Source: Corynebacterium hansenii
Lineage (GTDB): Bacteria; Actinomycetota; Actinomycetes; Mycobacteriales; Mycobacteriaceae
Length of the DNA stretch: 64,000 nt
Reading direction: 5' to 3'
NCBI RefSeq assembly: GCF_030408795.1
Contig: NZ_CP047211.1
Span: 1,240,001-1,304,000 of the forward strand
This document shows, one piece after another, positions 53,130 to 64,000 of the stretch. The notes under the pieces were generated by a model. That model made no database searches and was not told the origin of the DNA. It worked only from the letters and a program-made list of their open reading frames with translations. A program made the translations under genes and the position numbers. Position 1 is the stretch's first letter, and each line of letters opens with the position of its first letter.

Positions 53130-53867
53130 CGGTGCGACCGTGATGACGATGCCCCCGTCGCGGGCCACGGCGTCCAATCCCGCCGCGCGGGCGGCGTCGA
53201 CGGCGGCGTCGAGGGAATCGACGTCGGCGCCGGCCTCCGCGAGCGCCCGCGCGAGCAGGCCCTTGTGGTGCTTGTTGAAGTGCGAGACGACCTTGCCCTC
53301 GGCGGTCAGCACCGTCGCGGTGACCGAGCCCGGCACCTTGCCCAGGTTCATGTAGGTGCCCGACCGCAGGTCGATGACGAGGCCGTGGTCGCCGCCGGTG
53401 AGCGCCTCGGTGATCGCCTTGCCCCACCGCGCCCGCATCGTCGGGGCGGCGCCGCCTCCCGCGTTCGCCCGCGGCAGCTTCGACCCGCCCGACAGCCGGT
53501 ACTTGGGGATCATGTCCTCGCCTCCCACGACGCCGAACAGCGCCGAACCCACGGCCAGGCGGCTCCGCGCGGCGGGGGAGAGGGCGCCCGCGTCGAGGGC
53601 GTCGAAAAGCACGCCCGTGTAGCGGTCCAGGGCGGGCATCGTCGGGGACGCGAACAGCTCCGCGTTGGCGTCGACCTCGGCGGCGAGTTTCGGCCCGAGC
53701 TTCAGCGCCGCCATCGCGGCATCGCGGTCGGCGGACAGCGCCACGAGGTCATCGGCGATCCCGCGACGCACGTCGTTGAGCTCCGGCCACGACAGCCCCG
53801 GCAGGTCCAGGGGAGCCCCCGAACCCCCGGTCGACTTGGTCTCGGACGGCGGCAGAAGAATCAGCAT
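53127..53867 (-). CDS. yaaA: YaaA family (UPF0246) peroxide-stress protein
   Basis: Protein of 246 residues in the YaaA/DUF328 family, DNA-binding proteins that in E. coli limit intracellular iron and oxidative damage. It starts MLILLPPSETKSTGG and contains ALDRYTGVLFDALDAG, MIPKYRLSGGSKLP, VIDLRSGTYMNLG and SHFNKHHKGLLARAL, all family blocks. ATG 53867 fits the family start; upstream in-frame codons do not. TAAAGT (53876-53881) stands 8 nt upstream as a -10 box. It diverges from proS. Confidence 0.92.
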   Translation of the reverse strand: MLILLPPSETKSTGGSGAPLDLPGLSWPELNDVRRGIADDLVALSADRDAAMAALKLGPKLAAEVDANAELFASPTMPALDRYTGVLFDALDAGALSPAARSRLAVGSALFGVVGGEDMIPKYRLSGGSKLPRANAGGGAAPTMRARWGKAITEALTGGDHGLVIDLRSGTYMNLGKVPGSVTATVLTAEGKVVSHFNKHHKGLLARALAEAGADVDSLDAAVDAARAAGLDAVARDGGIVITVAP

Positions 53868-53875
53868 GGGCACCG

Positions 53876-53881
53876 ACTTTA
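53876..53881 (-). promoter_or_regulatory. -10 box of yaaA
   Basis: On the minus strand TAAAGT ends 8 nt before the ATG at 53867. Confidence 0.4.
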
Positions 53882-53955
53882 TCGGCCCGGAATACCCGCC
53901 CCACGACGGCCGACGCTTAAGCCGCCCGGTGACCGCCAAGGGCCCCGACGGGCGG

Positions 53956-53961
53956 TAGAGT
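53956..53961 (+). promoter_or_regulatory. -10 box, leaderless promoter of proS
   Basis: TAGAGT ends 7 nt before the ATG at 53969. This supports ATG 53969 over the GTG at 53960, which overlaps the box. Confidence 0.55.
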
Positions 53962-53968
53962 GGCCGCC

Positions 53969-55720
53969 ATGATCACGCGTATGTCCCGTCTGTTCCTGCG
54001 CACCCTGCGGGACGACCCGGCCGATGCCGAACTGCCCAGCCACAAGCTCCTCGTCCGCGCCGGTTACATCCGGCGCCACGCCCCCGGCATCTACTCCTGG
54101 CTGCCGCTGGGCCTGAAGGTGCTGCACAACGTGGAGAACATCGTGCGCGAGGAGATGGACGGCATCGGCGCCCAGGAGATCGCCTTCCCGGCGCTGCTGC
54201 CGCGCGAGCCGTACGAGAAGTCCAATCGCTGGACCGAGTACGGCGACGACCTCTTCCGGCTCAAGGACCGCAAGGAGGGCGACTACCTGCTCGGCCCGAC
54301 GCACGAGGAAATGTTCGCGCTGGCCGTCAAGGACCTGTACAACTCCTACAAGGACTTCCCGGTCACCCTGTACCAGGTGCAGACCAAGTACCGCGACGAG
54401 GCCCGCCCCCGCGCCGGCATCCTGCGCGGCCGCGAGTTCGTGATGAAGGACTCGTACTCCTTCGACATGGACGACGAGGGCCTCGACGAGTCCTACCGGC
54501 GCCACCGCGACGCCTACCGCCGCATCTTCGATCGCCTGGGCGTGGAGTACGTCATCTGCGCCGCGACGTCCGGCGCGATGGGCGGCTCGGCGTCGGAGGA
54601 GTTCCTGGCCGTGTCGCCGTCGGGCGAGGACACCTTCGTCCGCTCCACGGCCTCCGACTACGCCGCCAACGTCGAGGCCGTCACCACCCCGGCCCCGCCG
54701 GCGCAGCCGATCGAGGGGAAGCCCGGGGCCGCTGTGCACCGCACGCCCGGCGCCACCACCATCGACGCGCTCGTCGAATGGGCCAACTCGCCCGAGTCCG
54801 GCCTGGGCCGCGAGATCACGGCCGCCGACACCCTCAAGTGCGTCATGATCGCCATCCGCCGGCCCGGCGAGGAATGGGAGCCGGCGGGCATCGCCGTGCC
54901 CGGCGACCGGGAGGTGGACATGAAGCGCGTCGAGGCGGGCCTGGCGCCCGCCGAGGTGCGCCTGTTCGAGGACAAGGACTTCGCCGCCCACCCGTTCCTG
55001 GTCAAGGGCTATCTCGGCCCGCGCGCGCTGGCGGACAACGACGTCCCGTTGTACGTCGACCCCCGCGTCGTCGAGGGCACGGCGTGGATCGCCGGAGCCG
55101 ACGAGGCCGACCACCACGTGGCCGATCTCGTCTGCGGCCGCGATTTCCACCCGGCCGGCACCATCGAGGCCGCCGAGGTCCGCGAGGGCGACGCCGCCCC
55201 CGACGGCGAGGGCACGCTGACGCTGCGGCGCGGCATCGAGATCGGCCACATCTTCCAGCTGGGCCGCAAGTACACCGACGCTTTCGAGGTGGACATCCTC
55301 GACGTCAACGGCAAGCGCTCCCGACCGACCATGGGGTCCTACGGCATCGGCGTGTCCCGCCTGGTGGCGGTGCTGGCGGAGCAGCTTCACGACGACCGCG
55401 GCCTCCGCTGGCCGGCGTCGGTCGCCCCGTTCCAGGCCCACGTGGTCATCGCGAACAAGGACGCCGCCGCGGCCGAGGCCGCGGAGAAGCTCGCCGAGGA
55501 GCTCGACGCCGCCGGCGTCACCGTGCTCTTCGACGACCGCCCGAAGGTCAGCCCCGGCGTGAAGTTCAAGGACTCCGAGCTGCTGGGCATGCCCGTCGTC
55601 ATCGTCGTCGGCCGCGGTTTCGCCGACGGCAAGGTGGAGCTGCGCGACCGCCTGGCCGACGAGACCACCGAGCTGGACTACGGCGACGCCGTCGACGCGG
55701 TCCTGGGCCTGACCAAGTAG
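53969..55720 (+). CDS. proS: Prolyl-tRNA synthetase
   Basis: Class II aminoacyl-tRNA synthetase of the bacterial type. The 583-residue protein has motif 1 ([23 protein letters not shown] region, about 28-48), motif 2 [20 protein letters not shown] (about 140-159), the editing INS domain (about 225-400), motif 3 [17 protein letters not shown] (about 450-466) and a C-terminal anticodon-binding domain ([16 protein letters not shown] near the end). Its TAG is 9 bp from the stop of the convergent DUF4439 gene, with a GC-rich hairpin between. Confidence 0.96.
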   Translation: MITRMSRLFLRTLRDDPADAELPSHKLLVRAGYIRRHAPGIYSWLPLGLKVLHNVENIVREEMDGIGAQEIAFPALLPREPYEKSNRWTEYGDDLFRLKDRKEGDYLLGPTHEEMFALAVKDLYNSYKDFPVTLYQVQTKYRDEARPRAGILRGREFVMKDSYSFDMDDEGLDESYRRHRDAYRRIFDRLGVEYVICAATSGAMGGSASEEFLAVSPSGEDTFVRSTASDYAANVEAVTTPAPPAQPIEGKPGAAVHRTPGATTIDALVEWANSPESGLGREITAADTLKCVMIAIRRPGEEWEPAGIAVPGDREVDMKRVEAGLAPAEVRLFEDKDFAAHPFLVKGYLGPRALADNDVPLYVDPRVVEGTAWIAGADEADHHVADLVCGRDFHPAGTIEAAEVREGDAAPDGEGTLTLRRGIEIGHIFQLGRKYTDAFEVDILDVNGKRSRPTMGSYGIGVSRLVAVLAEQLHDDRGLRWPASVAPFQAHVVIANKDAAAAEAAEKLAEELDAAGVTVLFDDRPKVSPGVKFKDSELLGMPVVIVVGRGFADGKVELRDRLADETTELDYGDAVDAVLGLTK

Positions 55721-55729
55721 CCCGGCCGG

Positions 55730-56674
55730 TCAGGCCGGCAGCCCCGGCAGCGCGGCGGCGCCGTCGCCGCGGAAAACCGAGCCCCCGGCGTGGCACAGAC
55801 CCGCCGCCTGCAGCGCGAACGCGCGGGCGGCGGGTTTTTTCGCGGCCGTCAGCGCCGTGCGCCACGCCTCGGCGCAGGAGTCCTCGAGCGCTGCGGCGAA
55901 CCCGGCGGCATCGTTTTCCGGGTCTGGGGCTCCGTCGACCACGGAATAGCCCGGTTCGGCGACGGGCACGGGCACGCCCGCGCCCTCCAGGATGCCGATG
56001 ACGCGGTCGCGCAGGGTGCGGTGCCGGTCGGCGCTCGTGGCCGTCGACCGGCGGTACTCGGCGGCGATGCGCGGGGCCGCCACGCCCATGCCGTAGATCA
56101 GCGCGTACTCGGCGATGAGGGCGTCGGCGAACGGCGCGGCATCGTCATCGTCGAGGGGCTCGCCCCCGCCGAGCTCCGGGACGAGTTCGCCCCAGTCGAC
56201 GCGCATGCCGCGCAGCGCCAGCACCAGGCCGCCGTCCACCGCGGCGAGCAGCGCCGCCTCGTACGGGTCCTGCAGCGAACGGTTCTGGCCGAGGGCGTCG
56301 TGAAGCGCCGACGCCGCACGGGAATCCCGCAGCACCGTTTCCGCATCCGCCGGGGACGGCGCGGCCGGCAGGGGGGAGGGGGCGGCCACGCATTCCTCCG
56401 GCGACGTGCCGTCCTCGCGGACGCCGCACGCCCGGACGACCTCGGTGGCCAGCGATTCCGCCTGGGTGCGGCGGACGGCGGCGACCTCCGCCGAAGAAGG
56501 GGCCAGGACATCGGCGTCGCGCAGGGCCAGCGCCCACGCGGCCTCCACCACGGGGTCCGCGGACGGGCCGGTGATGGGGGTGCACCCCGCGGCGGCCAGC
56601 GTCGCTGCGCCGCCCAGGCCGGCGGCGCCGATGAGGAACGCGCGGCGGGGCAGGGGAGAAGTCGGCTGAATCAC
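55730..56674 (-). CDS. DUF4439 lipoprotein (ferritin-like domain)
   Basis: Exported lipoprotein of 314 residues. A signal with twin arginines (PLPRRAFLIGAAGLGG) leads to lipobox AAAGC (Cys about 31). The C-terminal half (about 175-310) is the helical DUF4439 domain with ferritin-like features (ALIAEYALIYGMGV, then EDSCAEAWRTALTAAKKPAA). Metal binding is not proven. It is equivalent in position to the alanine-rich protein Rv2844 between proS and rimP. GTG 56674 is chosen because it directly precedes the signal; the nearby ATG is out of frame. Confidence 0.87.
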   Translation of the reverse strand: MIQPTSPLPRRAFLIGAAGLGGAATLAAAGCTPITGPSADPVVEAAWALALRDADVLAPSSAEVAAVRRTQAESLATEVVRACGVREDGTSPEECVAAPSPLPAAPSPADAETVLRDSRAASALHDALGQNRSLQDPYEAALLAAVDGGLVLALRGMRVDWGELVPELGGGEPLDDDDAAPFADALIAEYALIYGMGVAAPRIAAEYRRSTATSADRHRTLRDRVIGILEGAGVPVPVAEPGYSVVDGAPDPENDAAGFAAALEDSCAEAWRTALTAAKKPAARAFALQAAGLCHAGGSVFRGDGAAALPGLPA

Positions 56675-56703
56675 GCGTCCATCGTGCCACGACACGCGGC
56701 GGC

Positions 56704-56709
56704 TAGACT
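56704..56709 (+). promoter_or_regulatory. -10 box, leaderless promoter of the rimP-nusA operon
   Basis: TAGACT ends 7 nt before the rimP ATG at 56717. Confidence 0.55.
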
Positions 56710-56716
56710 GCACCGC

Positions 56717-57292
56717 ATGGCCTTTCCCCCCGCTGAATCCATCGCCGGCGTCATCCGCCCCGCAGCCGCCGCCCGCGGCCTCGACATCGAAGACGTGAAG
56801 GTCGCCGGGGCCGGGCGCAAGACCCAGGTCACCGTCCTCGTCGACGGAGATGAGGCACCCGATCTCGACGCCATCGAGGCCGTCACCCGCGACATTTCCG
56901 CGGCGCTCGACGAAGCCGAGGCCGCCGGCGAGATCCGGTTCGGCGAACTGGAGTACACCCTCGAGGTGAGCACGCCCGGCGTCGCCGCGCCGCTCGTCGC
57001 CCCGCGCCACTGGCGCCGCAACCGCAACCGGCTCGTCCGCATCCGTCTCGACGACGGCGGGCAGCTGGTCGGCCGCATCGGCGCATACGACGAAGACGGG
57101 GACCGGGTGATCATCGTCGCGTCCACGGGGCCGAAGGGCCGCCCGAAGGCGACCGGCGCCGTGCTCGAGTTGGCTTCGGTGGAGCACGCGGTGGTAGAAA
57201 TTGAGTTCTCTAAGGCCCCGGCGGTCGAACTCGACCTGGCCGGACTGGATTTCGACGATGCCGTGACCCGGCTGGAGGAACTGGACAAGTGA
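56717..57292 (+). CDS. rimP: Ribosome maturation factor RimP
   Basis: 30S assembly factor of 191 residues. The N-terminal alpha/beta domain includes [19 protein letters not shown] and VTVLVDGD, with [13 protein letters not shown] and [14 protein letters not shown] (about 75-88), the family signature. The C-terminal SH3-like domain has [21 protein letters not shown] 56717 is set by the leaderless -10 box. Its TGA overlaps the nusA GTG by 4 bp; rimP-nusA-ylxR-infB is the universal order. Confidence 0.94.
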   Translation: MAFPPAESIAGVIRPAAAARGLDIEDVKVAGAGRKTQVTVLVDGDEAPDLDAIEAVTRDISAALDEAEAAGEIRFGELEYTLEVSTPGVAAPLVAPRHWRRNRNRLVRIRLDDGGQLVGRIGAYDEDGDRVIIVASTGPKGRPKATGAVLELASVEHAVVEIEFSKAPAVELDLAGLDFDDAVTRLEELDK

Positions 57293-58275
57293 AGATCGAA
57301 CTCGCCGCCCTGCGCACCCTGGAAAAGGAGCGGGGCATCCCCTTCGGCGAAATGATCGGCCTGCTCGGCCGTGCGCTGCGGGAAGCCTACCGGGGCACCG
57401 ACTCGCCGGCGCAGTACGCCCGGGTCGACATCGACTACGACACCGGCGAGGTCACGGTATTCGCCCAGGAGCGCGACGAAGAGGGCAACCTCGTCGCCGA
57501 ATGGGACGACACCCCCGAGGATTTCGGACGCATCGCCGCCTACCCCGTGCGGCAGACCATCCTGCAGCGCCTGCGCGACGCCGAAAGCGACAAGGTCTTC
57601 GGCGAATACGCGGACCTGGAGAACCAGGTCATCTCCGGCGTCGTCCAGCGCGACGTCCGGGCCAACGACAAGGGCATCATCGTCGTCCACATCGGCTCGG
57701 AGGCCAACGGCCGCGACGGCATCCTGCTGCCGGCCGAGCAGCTGCCGGGCGAGACCCTGGAGCACGGCGACCGCACCAAGTGCTACGTCGTCGGCGTGAA
57801 CAAGACCCCGCGCGGCGTCGCCATCAATCTGTCGCGCACCCACCCCGAGCTCGTGCGCAAGCTCTTCGAGCTCGAGGTCCCCGAAGTCGCCGACGGCGCC
57901 GTCGAACTGGTCTCCATCGCCCGCGAAGCCGGCCACCGCTCCAAGGTCGCCGTCCGGCCGACCGTCAAGGGGCTCAACGCCAAGGGCGCCTGCATCGGCC
58001 CGCGCGGCCAGCGCGTCAGCGCGATCATGAACGAGCTCGGCGGCGAGAAGATCGACATCATCGACTACGACGAGGACCCAGCGAAGTTCGTCGGCAACGC
58101 CCTCGCGCCCGCGAAGGTGGTCAAGGTCGAGGTGCTCGACGAAGAGGAACGGCAGGCCCGCGTCGTCGTGCCCGACTACCAGCTGTCGCTCGCCATCGGC
58201 CGCGAGGGCCAGAACGCCCGCCTCGCCGCGCGACTGACCGGCTGGCGCATCGACATCCACTCCGACGCCGAATAA
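57289..58275 (+). CDS. nusA: Transcription termination/antitermination protein NusA
   Basis: RNA-polymerase-associated factor of 328 residues controlling pausing, termination and antitermination. It has the N-terminal RNAP-binding domain ([20 protein letters not shown], about 3-22), an S1 domain ([20 protein letters not shown], about 118) and two KH domains with [20 protein letters not shown] (about 234-253) and [20 protein letters not shown] (about 302-321). There is no acidic C-terminal repeat domain, as usual in actinobacteria. GTG 57289 overlaps rimP. Confidence 0.96.
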   Translation: MKIELAALRTLEKERGIPFGEMIGLLGRALREAYRGTDSPAQYARVDIDYDTGEVTVFAQERDEEGNLVAEWDDTPEDFGRIAAYPVRQTILQRLRDAESDKVFGEYADLENQVISGVVQRDVRANDKGIIVVHIGSEANGRDGILLPAEQLPGETLEHGDRTKCYVVGVNKTPRGVAINLSRTHPELVRKLFELEVPEVADGAVELVSIAREAGHRSKVAVRPTVKGLNAKGACIGPRGQRVSAIMNELGGEKIDIIDYDEDPAKFVGNALAPAKVVKVEVLDEEERQARVVVPDYQLSLAIGREGQNARLAARLTGWRIDIHSDAE

Positions 58276-58387
58276 AAGCGGCGCCGGACCGTCGCCAAGC
58301 CCGCGCCCCCGCCCCGCCGAAACCACGGGGTTGGGATTCGGGGACCCGTTCGGGTTAGGCTGTAAGACGGCCAACGAGGAAACGACG

Positions 58388-58771
58388 GTGGAAGGACAGG
58401 TGCGTCCGCGAATGACGATGACCCGGGACGAGCAAGCCCCGCACTTCGTCGAACGCGAACGAACCTGCATCGCCACCCGCGCGAAGCTGCCCGAAGGGCG
58501 GCTGCTGCGGATGGTGGCGCGCCGTGACGGCGACGCCACCCGCGTCGTCCCCGACCCCCGGCGCAGAATGCCGGGACGAGGCGCATGGATCACCCCCACG
58601 CTCGAAGCATGGGCGGTGGCCGACAAGCGCCGCGCGTTCGGCCGCGCATTGAAGGTGTCCGCCAACGCGGACGCGAACCCGGTCCGCGAGTACCTCGAAA
58701 CGCTCGGGGCACATGCCGATGCCGCACCCCGCGGCCCCGGCGGCCGGGAACCGACCAACGGAAAGACCTGA
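58388..58771 (+). CDS. YlxR/RnpM family RNA-binding protein
   Basis: Protein of 127 residues between nusA and infB with the YlxR core [19 protein letters not shown] (about 26-44) and [14 protein letters not shown]. In other bacteria this family binds nucleic acid and modulates RNase P. GTG 58388 has GAGGAAA 5 nt upstream; GTG 58400 and ATG 58412 are alternatives with weaker sites. A possible extra promoter (TTGGGA...TAGGCT, near 58330-58361) lies in the 112-bp gap after nusA. Confidence 0.88.
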   Translation: MEGQVRPRMTMTRDEQAPHFVERERTCIATRAKLPEGRLLRMVARRDGDATRVVPDPRRRMPGRGAWITPTLEAWAVADKRRAFGRALKVSANADANPVREYLETLGAHADAAPRGPGGREPTNGKT

Positions 58772-58895
58772 ACACTGATGAGCGCACGATGAAGCATCAG
58801 CGATGAACGGCAACCGATAACGGGAGTCGACAGTAGACCAATGCGCGGGAAACGAACCCGCCCGGCACTGTTCGACTCCGCAAGTGAGGAGAAAA

Positions 58896-61670
<2,775 letters not shown>

Positions 61671-61682
61671 TCCGCGGCGACC

Positions 61683-61696
61683 GCTTGACGACGGCC
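61683..61696 (-). repeat. 14-nt core of the interspersed repeat at the infB terminator
   Basis: The minus strand reads GGCCGTCGTCAAGC, identical to the last 14 nt of the 20-mer, intergenic and abutting the left arm of the terminator. Confidence 0.55.
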
Positions 61697-61733
61697 GGCC
61701 CCACGCCATTCGGCGCGGGGCCGGCCTTCGGCG
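61693..61733 (+). terminator. Hairpin terminator after infB
   Basis: GGCCGGCCCC (61693-61702) pairs with GGGGCCGGCC (61717-61726). An inner CGCC/GGCG stem closes an ATTC loop. Only TT and, further on, TTT follow. Confidence 0.7.
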
Positions 61734-61912
61734 TTTCCGGGGAGGCGGGGGGGGGAACGGCGGGTTCGGCGGGGCCCCTCCCAAACGGGAGGGCCGGGAA
61801 CAAACCCCGGCTGCGAACGGTTATCCTGGGTGGCCGGAGTTCGGGGCGCGATCGCCCCGTGACCCGGCGATTTTCAACGAAGACACGTCCCCGACCAGAG
61901 GAGAAGATCGAC

Positions 61913-62356
61913 ATGGCCGATCCCGCACGCGCACGCCGCATGGCCAAGCGAATCCAGGAGATCGTCGCCGCAGCGATCGAACGCGAGGTCAAGGACCGTC
62001 GCCTCGAGCTGGTGACCGTCACGGACTGCCGGGTGACCGGCGATCTGCACGATGCGACGGTGTTCTACACCGTCCGCGGCCGCACCATCGACGAGGACCC
62101 GGATTGGGACGCCGCGGCGGAGGCGCTGAACCGCGCCCGCGGCCAGCTGCGCTCGCTCGTGGGCCGCGCCCTGGGCGTGCGCTACACCCCGACCCTGGCG
62201 TTCGAGGTCGACACGGTGCCCGAGGCCAGCGCCCACATGGAGGAGCTGCTGGCCAAGACCCGGCAGCGCGACGCCGAGCTGGCGAAGCTGCGCGAGGGGG
62301 CGGCCCCCGCCGGCGACTCCGACCCGTACCGCCGCGACGACGAGCCGGAGGCCTGA
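61913..62356 (+). CDS. rbfA: Ribosome-binding factor A
   Basis: Cold-shock-related 30S maturation factor with a single KH-like fold; 147 residues. Family blocks are [18 protein letters not shown] near the start, [20 protein letters not shown] (about 30-49), [20 protein letters not shown] and [10 protein letters not shown], with a charged tail. ATG 61913 has a strong AGAGGAG. A 240-bp spacer containing a terminator separates it from infB, and TATCCT (61822-61827) may be its own -10 box. nrnA follows after 1 bp. Confidence 0.95.
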   Translation: MADPARARRMAKRIQEIVAAAIEREVKDRRLELVTVTDCRVTGDLHDATVFYTVRGRTIDEDPDWDAAAEALNRARGQLRSLVGRALGVRYTPTLAFEVDTVPEASAHMEELLAKTRQRDAELAKLREGAAPAGDSDPYRRDDEPEA

Positions 62357-62357
62357 C

Positions 62358-63407
62358 GTGGGGCCGGGGGAGCAGGCGGCGCACCAGCTGTCGCAGTCGA
62401 TCAGCAGGCGCATGTCCGGTCCGATCCAGGACGCGATGGACATGCTCGCCGACGCCGAGTTCGTGGCCGTCGTGTGCCACATCCACCCTGACGCCGACGC
62501 CATCGGCGCAGCGTCGGCGATGGTCATGGCGCTGCGGCAGCGCGGCATCCGCGCCGTCGCGGCCTACGGAAACGACGAGCTGCCGGCGAAGTCGCTGCTG
62601 ACCATCCCGGGCTGGGAGTTCTTCGTGTCGCCGGACGACATCCCGGAATCCGTGGACACCTGGGTCTCCGTCGACTGCGCGAGCCCCGAGCGGCTCGGGC
62701 GCCTGCGCGAGCGGATGATGACGTCGCAGCGGCTGATCGTCGTCGACCACCACGATTCCAACTCGCGCTACGGCTCGGTGAACATGGTGGACGAGGAGGC
62801 CGAGTCCTCCACGATGGTGCTGCTGGACTTCTTCGAGGTCTGGGGCATCCGGCTGACCCGCGACATGGCGCATGCGCTGTACGCGGGCCTGCTGACGGAC
62901 ACCGTGTCCTTCCAGTTCGGGCGTTCGCGCATGCACACCGCCGCGGCGCGGCTGCTGAACAAGGGCCTGGACCCGCGCACCATCGGCGCGCAGCTGCTGG
63001 AAGGCCACCCCTTCGAGTACCTGCCGTTCCTGGGGCGCGTCATGGCCACCGCCGGCCGCGTGCCCGACTGGGCCGGCGGCGCCGGCCTGGTGCACGTGAC
63101 CATCTCCCACGGGGACATGGCCGACGTCGGGCACGACGAGGTCGAGGCGGTCGTCGACGTCGTGCGCACCACCGACGCCGCCGACGTCGCGGCCGTGTTC
63201 AAGGAGTATTCGCCGGGCTTCTGGTCCATGTCGCTGCGCTCCAGGGAGCTCGTCGACGTCTCCGAAGTGGCCAAGTTCCTCGGCGGCGGCGGGCACCTCC
63301 GCGCGGCCGGCTACAACTTCAGCGGCGACCGCGATGCCGTGGTCGGCGCGCTGATCGGCGCCTCGGATGTCGCGGCGGCGACGATCGAGCACGCCGACGG
63401 CAACTGA
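62358..63407 (+). CDS. nrnA: DHH/DHHA1 phosphoesterase, NrnA-like
   Basis: Enzyme of 349 residues that degrades short RNA oligomers and probably pAp or cyclic-dinucleotide products. The DHH domain has CHIHPDADAIGAASAM (about 40-55), VSVDCASPERL, and the signature VVDHHDSNSRYG (about 124-135). The DHHA1 domain ends with FLGGGGHLRAAGYNF (about 305-319), the substrate-binding glycine loop. GTG 62358 follows the rbfA stop by 1 bp. It matches Rv2837c in sequence type and position. Confidence 0.93.
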   Translation: MGPGEQAAHQLSQSISRRMSGPIQDAMDMLADAEFVAVVCHIHPDADAIGAASAMVMALRQRGIRAVAAYGNDELPAKSLLTIPGWEFFVSPDDIPESVDTWVSVDCASPERLGRLRERMMTSQRLIVVDHHDSNSRYGSVNMVDEEAESSTMVLLDFFEVWGIRLTRDMAHALYAGLLTDTVSFQFGRSRMHTAAARLLNKGLDPRTIGAQLLEGHPFEYLPFLGRVMATAGRVPDWAGGAGLVHVTISHGDMADVGHDEVEAVVDVVRTTDAADVAAVFKEYSPGFWSMSLRSRELVDVSEVAKFLGGGGHLRAAGYNFSGDRDAVVGALIGASDVAAATIEHADGN

Positions 63408-63408
63408 C

Positions 63409-64000
63409 GTGGCCACCGAGTCGGACCGGCCCATCACCGCGGGGCGGATCCTCGGCCTGGCGCTGCCCGCCCTCGGGGTGCTGGCGGCGCCGCCGCTGTA
63501 TCTGCTGCTGGACACCGCCGTCGTCGGGCGCCTCGGCGCCGTGGAACTGGCGGCGCTGGCAGCCGGGGCGACCGTGTTCTCCATGCTCACGGCGCAGCTG
63601 ACGTTCCTGGCCTACGGCACCACCGCCCGCGCCTCGCGGGCCTTCGGGCGCGGCGACGTCCGCGGCGCCGTGGGAGAGGGCGTCCAGGCGACGTGGGTGG
63701 CGGTGTTCGTCGGCGTGCTGCTGGTGGCGCTGGTGGAGGGATTCGCCGGCACGATCACCGGGCTGCTCGCCCCCGACCCCGCCGTCGCCGACGCGGCGGC
63801 CGGCTGGCTGCGCATCGCCGCCGCCGGCATTCCGCTGACGCTCATCGCCCAAGCCGGCAACGGGTGGATGCGCGGCATACAGGACACCCGCAGGCCCTTC
63901 CTCTTCGTGGTCGGCGGCCTCGGTCCGGCGGCGCTCGCCATCGTGCCACTCGTCGGATGGCTGGGGCTGAACGGCTCGGCGTGGGCGATGGTCATGGGAG
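63409..64000 (+). CDS. dinF: MATE-family efflux transporter, DinF-like (C-terminus off the window)
   Basis: Multidrug/sodium-type antiporter. The first 197 residues are present, with five hydrophobic helices and the MATE N-terminal pattern ILGLALPALGVLAAPPLYLL then DTAVVGRLGAVELAALA. A second conserved stretch is IAAAGIPLTLIAQAGNGWMR with GIQDTRRPF. GTG 63409 lies 1 bp after nrnA, so it ends the same operon, as Rv2836c (dinF) does in M. tuberculosis. The frame is open to the end of the window. Confidence 0.9.
   Translation, partial: MATESDRPITAGRILGLALPALGVLAAPPLYLLLDTAVVGRLGAVELAALAAGATVFSMLTAQLTFLAYGTTARASRAFGRGDVRGAVGEGVQATWVAVFVGVLLVALVEGFAGTITGLLAPDPAVADAAAGWLRIAAAGIPLTLIAQAGNGWMRGIQDTRRPFLFVVGGLGPAALAIVPLVGWLGLNGSAWAMVMG

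Overview
This is chromosomal DNA from a high-GC actinobacterium, most likely a high-GC Corynebacterium or a close relative. The evidence is very GC-rich coding sequence, many GTG and TTG starts, mycothione reductase (mycothiol user), a membrane malate:quinone oxidoreductase, DUF2469, DUF2631 and DUF4439 proteins, a DUF222/HNH (13E12-type) gene, a DtxR-like iron box, and a gene order that closely follows, from memory, the rpsP-to-dinF segment of Mycobacterium tuberculosis (about Rv2909c to Rv2836c). The species cannot be named from the window.

Layout. 1-3672 (minus strand): two tandem, mutually similar surface acyltransferases with SGNH domains; the first is cut by the window edge. 3987-7677: rpsP, an ABC-F ATPase, then rimM-trmD. 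7687-13407: accessory genes, including a cupin, a PAP2 phosphatase, and a four-gene operon (PLDc_N-ABC ATPase fusion, ABC-2 permease, YtrA-type GntR, DUF1648) divergent from an XRE-cupin regulator. 13562-20223: tex, small unknown proteins, a lipoprotein, the HNH gene and a second DUF1648 protein. 20447-27561: rplS, lepB-rnhB-DUF2469, yraN-comM-dprA, xerC and an M23 peptidase. 27936-33668: rpsB-tsf, pyrH, frr-cdsA, rlmN. 34379-40823: dxr-rseP-ispG, a PBP2-like lipoprotein, map. 40828-53114: cobalamin genes (cobQ, a chelatase ATPase/VWA locus, cobO, cobB, cobA/cysG-like) interleaved with a lipase, mtr, a hydrolase and mqo. 53127-64000: yaaA, proS, a DUF4439 lipoprotein, rimP-nusA-ylxR-infB-rbfA-nrnA and the start of a MATE transporter.

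The most interesting locus is 47467-49324. A MgChl/CobN-type AAA ATPase subunit stops at 48553-48555, but a +1 shift at CCC_TTT_C (48541-48547) joins it seamlessly to a VWA domain, giving a 618-residue chelatase medium subunit. This is the signature of a programmed-frameshift chlD gene that makes both the small and the medium chelatase subunit, and its neighbours (cobO, cobB, cobA, cobQ) point to cobalt insertion.

Other notable signals are a 20-nt exact repeat in three intergenic regions (with shorter copies elsewhere); a DtxR box stranded between dprA and xerC, where mycobacteria carry the siderophore gene viuB; a 24-bp near-palindrome with LexA-like half-sites upstream of the HNH gene; and a large set of TANNNT boxes placed 6-8 nt before start codons, indicating widespread leaderless transcription. 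Apart from these the window is conserved housekeeping DNA. I saw no CRISPR array, prophage, insertion sequence, tRNA or rRNA.
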